Shown in pieces: positions 19,289 to 23,070 of a stretch of DNA of 23,070 bases (position 1 is its first letter; the number at the start of each line of letters is the position of its first letter). The position numbers were made by a program, and so were the translations under genes. The notes beneath the pieces were generated by a model that saw nothing but the letters and a program-made list of their open reading frames with translations, was not told where the DNA came from and ran no database searches. Source of the DNA: Ophiothrix spiculata (lineage: Eukaryota; Echinodermata; Ophiuroidea; Amphilepidida; Ophiotrichidae); the NCBI GenBank assembly GCA_000969725.1, contig JXSR01S073377.1; one strand, 5' to 3'.

Positions 19289-19323
19289 TAGTATAATAAG
19301 GGCCTACTATCTTAAACTTTATC

Positions 19324-19329
19324 AATAAA
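19324..19329 (+). promoter_or_regulatory. Candidate poly(A) signal AATAAA after E7
   Basis: AATAAA in TATCAATAAACTTTTTTG lies 36 nt after the TAA-less E7 frame end and is followed by a T-rich run. Confidence 0.35.
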
Positions 19330-19699
19330 CTTTTTTGTAGGGCCTATTGTTTTGCATTGATGAACCACCAATATACATATTATGTGGGATTTTTGGTTAG
19401 GAATTTTCAGTTGTATGGGATAAATAATGGTTTTCAATTAGTCACAATATTCCTAAGTTTTATGAAAATAACTTTTTTGTACCATTTTGTAGCTCTTAAT
19501 TTTCTTATTGATATAACAAAATCGTATTAATAAATCTTCTAAATTAAACCTGGTGTTTACCTTATTTCCCAAACATACGACTTTTTTGAGATAACAAGCT
19601 TAGGTCTTGCCATGGAGCTGACAGAAAGATATTTTGCAGAACTTTGTGTCAGTGAAGGAGTCTTCATAGACAAATTTCAAAGCTAAAAGTGTATGTCAT

Positions 19700-19870
19700 T
19701 GATGGTTTGTTCATAACAAGTTCTTTTATTGAATTGAACTTTTTGTCAAAAAGAGGAAAAATTAAGACATTTTGTTAAAATAGGCTTCTGATGCAAAAAT
19801 GAAACTTGAGAGAATGCAATTGGTTGCAGGTGTATGTGAGAATCCAGGAGTTTGAACTTGAACTTCCTTT
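19700..19870 (+). repeat. Duplicated 3'-flank segment (matches 11120-11280)
   Basis: Landmarks TTTTTGTCAAAAAGAGG, TAGGCTTCTGATGC and GGAGTTTGAACTTGAACTTC follow the same order as the segment downstream of E3. Confidence 0.5.
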
Positions 19871-20029
19871 CAGCTATGTTAGATATGTTGCAATTATTTA
19901 GCAAAGTTCAATGTGGATTTCTTGGCTCTCTGTTGTTATATTAAAAACAGTGAGAACAGCACCAACTGACCAGCAAGGGAACTTTGGATGGATCAAAATA
20001 GATTCAAAAGATAAGTAAAAACAATGGGA

Positions 20030-20128
20030 AATAGGTTAAAAACAATTTATTGACTTATCAACATCCAAAGGGGTAAAAAACATATAACAACCGACGTTTC
20101 GAACAGATAAAACTGATCTTTAACAAGG
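20030..20128 (-). mobile_element. Penelope-like retroelement end with degenerate hammerhead-like motif
   Basis: On the minus strand 20128-20091 reads CTTGTTAAAGATCAG, a TTTTAT loop, then CTGTTCGAAACGTCGG. GATCAG and CTGTTC can pair as a stem. A stem capped by CGAAACGTCGG is, from memory, characteristic of Penelope-like element terminal regions, which carry small hammerhead ribozymes (CTGATGA...GAAA). Here the CTGATGA box reads CTTGTTA, so an active ribozyme is unlikely. No reverse transcriptase or GIY-YIG coding sequence is nearby, so this is a terminal fragment. Confidence 0.45.
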
Positions 20129-20394
20129 AAGATAAAAACACAAGACAACCTAATACAACAAGAGAAGAAAAGCAAATGACTGATACTGTGTGGCTATGTA
20201 CATATAAAAATGGAATACAATAGGTCACACATTCACACAACAAAAGAAATCAAGAGGATAAAATTGATAAAATTAATAACGTGAGCATGGCCAATAGACT
20301 TGTAAAAGTATGGAAAGCCAATTGGTTAAAAATAATATGGGTATGGAATGCCATTCCGGTCAAAAATAGAAAACAAAATGAAAGCTGAATTAGA

Positions 20395-20410
20395 GGGGGG
20401 GGGGGGGGGG
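20395..20410. repeat. Homopolymer run of 16 G
   Basis: A pure run of 16 guanines on this strand in otherwise AT-rich sequence. Its length is likely to vary between individuals and to be error-prone in sequencing. Confidence 0.9.
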
Positions 20411-20515
20411 CAATTTGGAAATTACCAAAAGCCTAACGAAATGGGGACCACTGTTGACACACGTCCACACTCATTAACTGCCCCCACCTAGACGGGCTCT
20501 GCATTATTTTTTTTT

Positions 20516-20560
20516 GACTGACTTTGTTATGTTTTGGTAGATATTGAAAATTCAGTTGTT
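20516..20560 (+). repeat. Fragment of the GACTGAC...GGTAGATATTGA repeat, copy 3
   Basis: GACTGACTTTGTTATGTTTT then GGTAGATATTGAAAA matches the first part of 6801-6893. The rest of the element is missing or diverged. Confidence 0.5.
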
Positions 20561-20884
20561 GAATTATGCCTAGGTATATACTGGTACTTTTTTGTCTTTA
20601 ATGTCCTGCACACTGCAGAGGGTTTGTGATGTTTTATTTTGTAGAAATAATTTGTTAAGATTAAACAAAAATATCATTCAAGTGCAGTTGACTAAGCAGT
20701 ACCCAAATTCACATGCCTGAACTTGATTTAGACTAAAAATGACACATCCAGTAAGCGAAAGCACATCAACCTAAGAATGTAATTGCAGTGTGCCTCGATC
20801 AAATAATTTGTATAGAATTTGTTGAACGGAAAAGAATAGTTGCCAGATTTGTGATGTTCTATAAATTCTGCATCGCCATTCCAA

Positions 20885-20922
20885 ATTTTAACACACCGAT
20901 TAATACTGCCTCTAATTTGCAG
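20885..20922 (+). promoter_or_regulatory. Conserved pre-exon 3' splice-site block of E8
   Basis: 38-nt form: ATTTTAACACACCGATTAA then TACTGCCTCTAATTTGCAG. The 140 bp upstream are also closely similar to those before E9. Confidence 0.6.
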
Positions 20923-21318
20923 ATATTAACTGTACAAGACATCAAGATGTCAAATTTTCTGGAAATAAGAGAAATGGTTAATGGTAAGATCAGTAAAGTA
21001 TCAGTCAAGAAGGCAGCACTCCCAAAGTACAACAGATTTGAGAACGAAGGAATGCCAGGCAGGCTCAAAATTGCCAGAATGCTGACACGTGACTTGTTTT
21101 CCGAAGAGGAGCGCATCACGTCAAATTGCAGGGGATATTTGAAAGAAGCATTAGATCCTGTGAGACTGGAAGCGATCAGAGAAACCGTGTTTGACCTTAT
21201 ACCATGTGAAAATGATGAAAATATATTTGATGCGTGGCCAAAGTGTATCGCAGCCATAGATGGCTGCAACAGAGATTTGAAGAGAAGAATCAAAAGTAGG
21301 CCCCCTATAAAGAGATGA
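20923..21318 (+). CDS. E8: BEN-domain exon (A sub-type), probable alternative terminal exon
   Basis: This segment of 131 residues is entered in phase 0 and ends in TGA. The leader is the longer A type: SNFLEIREMVNGKISKVSVK at 10-29, about eight residues more than E3/E5/E6. The BEN core is at about 44-121: LKIARMLTRDLFSEEER, SNCRGYLKEALDPVRL, AIRETVFDLIP, W at 105, AAIDGCNRDLK. The tail RRIKSRPPIKR is basic and proline-containing. The loop after SNCRG differs from the B type (YLKEA in place of THGKGx). The frame runs open upstream to a GTG at 20788 and includes an ATG in the intron-like part, but E9 and E7 break that upstream frame, so it is not taken as coding. AATAAA lies at 21495. Confidence 0.85.
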   Translation: MLTVQDIKMSNFLEIREMVNGKISKVSVKKAALPKYNRFENEGMPGRLKIARMLTRDLFSEEERITSNCRGYLKEALDPVRLEAIRETVFDLIPCENDENIFDAWPKCIAAIDGCNRDLKRRIKSRPPIKR

Positions 21319-21875
21319 TTGGTCTCATTTAGAAATGGTGTTTCAGATTGTAAAACAGGCCTTTTACAATGTAAAATGTTGGCTATTTTTCAAAGAGTTT
21401 GCGACGGGTCTGTAGATCCCCCTCCGTGTTTAGAGATGATTGCTGTCATTAAAATTGTCAGTAAAATGCCAATGTTATCACAAAAAGGACATTGAATAAA
21501 AGATATACAAAAGCAACTTTTAGGAAAAAATACCATGCAGCATATTATAACCAAATGGATTTTTTTTTATAAAACTGCCGGTGTAAACATGAAAAGCAAA
21601 AATGATAGACTATGAATTGACATTTTCAGATTTCTTTGTCAGTAACTCATTCACAGTACAGATAGATGTAATTTTTCAGTAAAAAAGCAAGTTTGATAAA
21701 TTCAGACCAAAGGCCAAATGCAGGCTTTATGGTTTTACACAAGTTGATATTTCTTGTATTGTTGTTTGTTTGTCGCAGTGTGCCTCGAACAAATGATTTG
21801 TATAGAATTTGTTGAATGGAAAAAAATAGTCGCCAGATTTGTGATATTCTTTTAAGATCCACATTTCCATTCCAC
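21319..21875. other. Non-coding stretch between E8 and E9
   Basis: No gene. The likely E8 3' UTR is followed by AT-rich sequence, and from 21775 by the duplicated 140-bp intronic segment (GCAGTGTGCCTCGAACAAAT) shared with E8 and E7. Confidence 0.5.
21495..21500 (+). promoter_or_regulatory. Candidate poly(A) signal AATAAA for E8
   Basis: AATAAA in ATTGAATAAAAGATAT lies about 180 nt after the E8 stop. Confidence 0.45.
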
Positions 21876-21913
21876 ATTTTAACACACCGATTAATGCTGC
21901 CTCTAATTTGCAG
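21876..21913 (+). promoter_or_regulatory. Conserved pre-exon 3' splice-site block of E9
   Basis: 38-nt form: ATTTTAACACACCGATTAA then TGCTGCCTCTAATTTGCAG, one base different from E8. Confidence 0.6.
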
Positions 21914-22303
21914 ATATTAACTGTACAAGACATCAAGATGTCAAATTTTCTGGAAATAAGAGAAATGGTTGATGGTAAGATCATTAAAGTATCGGTCAAG
22001 AAGGCGGCACTCCCAAAGTACAACAGATTTGAAAACCAAGGAATACCAGGCAGGCTCAAAATTGCCAAAATGTTGGCACGCGACTTATTTTCAGAAGAGG
22101 AACGAATTACGTCAAATTGCAACGGAACACATGGTAAAGGAAGAATGGACCCTGTTAGGCTGAATGCGATCAGGGAAACTGTGTTTGAACTCATACCTTG
22201 TGAAACTTGTGAAAATAGTTATAATGCATGGCAAAAGTGTACTGCAGCCATTGATGGCAGCAACAGAGATTTGAAGAGAAGAAGGCCCCCTATAAAAAGA
22301 TGA
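21914..22303 (+). CDS. E9: mosaic BEN-domain exon, probable alternative terminal exon
   Basis: This segment of 129 residues is entered in phase 0 and ends in TGA. The first 69 residues are almost those of E8 (leader SNFLEIREMVDGKIIKVSVK; core start LKIAKMLARDLFSEEER). Residues 70-101 switch to B-type sequence (NGTHGKGRMDPVRL, AIRETVFELIPCETCE), closest to E5 at DNA level. From about residue 107 it returns to A type (KCTAAIDGSNRDLKRRRPPIKR). The frame is intact and the BEN motifs are complete, with W at 107. The pattern points to a conversion tract or unequal exchange between sub-types. AATAAA lies at 22402. Confidence 0.85.
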   Translation: MLTVQDIKMSNFLEIREMVDGKIIKVSVKKAALPKYNRFENQGIPGRLKIAKMLARDLFSEEERITSNCNGTHGKGRMDPVRLNAIRETVFELIPCETCENSYNAWQKCTAAIDGSNRDLKRRRPPIKR

Positions 22304-22354
22304 TGGGTCCCCGGGCACTGACCTAGAAAGTTGATACAGGTATGTGCGGCCAAT

Positions 22355-22440
22355 GTTGTTAATTTACCGGTAAATTAAAAACTGCGGTAAATTACCGGTA
22401 AAATAAAGTAAATTAAGTAAAATAAGTAAATTATAAAAAA
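22355..22440. repeat. AT-rich simple sequence with TTACCGGTAAA palindromes
   Basis: TTTACCGGTAAATT near 22364 and ATTACCGGTAAAAT near 22391 are palindromic, followed by a run of AAGTAAATTA/AAGTAAAATA units. Confidence 0.6.
22402..22407 (+). promoter_or_regulatory. Candidate poly(A) signal AATAAA for E9
   Basis: AATAAA about 100 nt after the stop, but inside low-complexity AT sequence, so specificity is doubtful. Confidence 0.3.
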
Positions 22441-22804
22441 TCGGAAAAAAATGAACATTTTCATACCAAATATTGGTATACACTTATGTTTAATATCGAA
22501 ACAGCTTACACTTATAATGTGGACTTCAGCTTCCAAAAAATAAATTGGGATTTAACTTAAAAGCAATTCAAAACATCTTGCAAAATTAACATATTGATCA
22601 AGTCAACAATATATTGTATCATTAAAAATTGCACTTACGGCAAGACTTTAACCAGAGGCTTTTCTACTAAAGTGATATTTAAACTGGTTTACTTAGCAGA
22701 TAAATTACATAAAGTAAGCTTAAACCCAACTGATTTTCAACTTTTTCTATTTGTAGCCCACCTTTTTGAAAAGGGAAGCATTGCAGCATGGAGTGCAGCA
22801 TGCA
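22441..22804. other. Non-coding stretch before the retroelement fragment
   Basis: AT-rich sequence with a short open frame (22594-22809) that has no recognisable domain. The last 50 bases may already belong to the retroelement, whose frame is open from 22757. Confidence 0.4.
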
Positions 22805-23070
22805 GCTGATGTTGATAAAAGTAAGCTTCACATTATTCAGAAACGGGCACTACGGGCAGTCAGTAACAGTGCCTTCAGAAGGCACTCAAATCCACTTTTC
22901 ATTAATTATAATCAACTTAAAGTTTATGATCTTTGTAATCTAAATATTGGTTCATTTATGTACAACTATTGTAATAACTCACTGCCATCTTCCTTCAATA
23001 ATTTGTTTAATACCAATAATGATAACCATAACTATAATACAAGATATGCTTCAGACTTTAAATATCCTAA
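22805..23070 (+). mobile_element. Non-LTR retrotransposon, C-terminal reverse transcriptase fragment (runs off the window)
   Basis: An open frame without a stop from 22757 to the window end reads KLHIIQKRALRAVS, then HSNPLF, LKVYDLCNLNIGSFMYNY, LPSSFNNLF and YNTRYASDF. The order 'lQkRalR..., H..PLF, L.v.dl..l..g.FMY.., LP..f...F, ..NTR' is typical of the region after the polymerase core in Jockey/CR1-like LINE proteins. The catalytic core is absent on the left, so this is a 5'-truncated insertion that continues beyond the window, or one cut by another repeat. It is unrelated to the BEN array. Confidence 0.75.

Larger units (their letters stand above)
19330..20884. other. Non-coding stretch between E7 and E8
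   Basis: No gene is seen. It contains the duplicated 3'-flank segment (19700-19870), a Penelope-like element end (about 20030-20128), a 16-G run, a fragment of the GACTGAC repeat and the duplicated unit that precedes E8 (from about 20621). Confidence 0.45.

Noticed and set aside
20058-20243. 61-codon minus-strand frame rich in C, F and V
   Set aside because: It overlaps the Penelope-like terminus and resembles no protein of that element class.
20788-20922. Upstream extension of E8 to a GTG at 20788, including an in-frame ATG
   Set aside because: The paralogous stretches before E7 and E9 carry stops or a one-base shift in this frame, and the conserved acceptor block lies between, so it is treated as intron.

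Overview
The window looks like a stretch of an invertebrate animal genome. It is AT-rich and mostly non-coding, with short coding segments behind animal-type 3' splice sites, AATAAA poly(A) signals, and many small hairpin and dispersed repeats. Sequences such as TAGGCCTA and a repeat carrying 'TTGCCCAAGGACA' are, from memory, frequent in echinoderm and hemichordate genomes. My best guess is an invertebrate deuterostome, but that is an inference.

The main content is a same-strand (+) series of nine coding segments between 5350 and 22303, called E1-E9 here. Each encodes one BEN domain, a small helical DNA/chromatin-binding module with the pattern F(S/T)xEE...SNCxG...LDPxRLxAIRExVF...W...I(D/N). 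Each segment is entered through an AG in codon phase 0, has no convincing ATG at its start, and runs straight to a stop codon. Most have an AATAAA downstream. E3-E9 are close paralogues and share an almost invariant block of up to 38 nt just before the acceptor. E1 and E2 are more divergent and lack that block. E7 is damaged (8-nt deletion, altered tail), E4 carries internal duplications, and E9 is a sequence mosaic of two sub-types.

The layout is 1-5349 non-coding with repeats; E1 at 5350; E2 at 8907; then E3 9998, E4 11833, E5 14541, E6 17002, E7 18850, E8 20923 and E9 21914. The gaps hold foldback/MITE-like elements, a tRNA-like SINE head, a probable Penelope-like element end, and dispersed repeats. 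The window ends inside the C-terminal part of a non-LTR retrotransposon reverse transcriptase.

The simplest model is one gene whose shared 5' exons lie outside the window and are spliced to one of several alternative terminal exons. Each terminal exon would give the product a different BEN domain, much as lola or mod(mdg4) in Drosophila swap C-terminal DNA-binding modules. The shared exons are not visible, so independent genes with unseen first exons, or a dying duplication array, remain possible.
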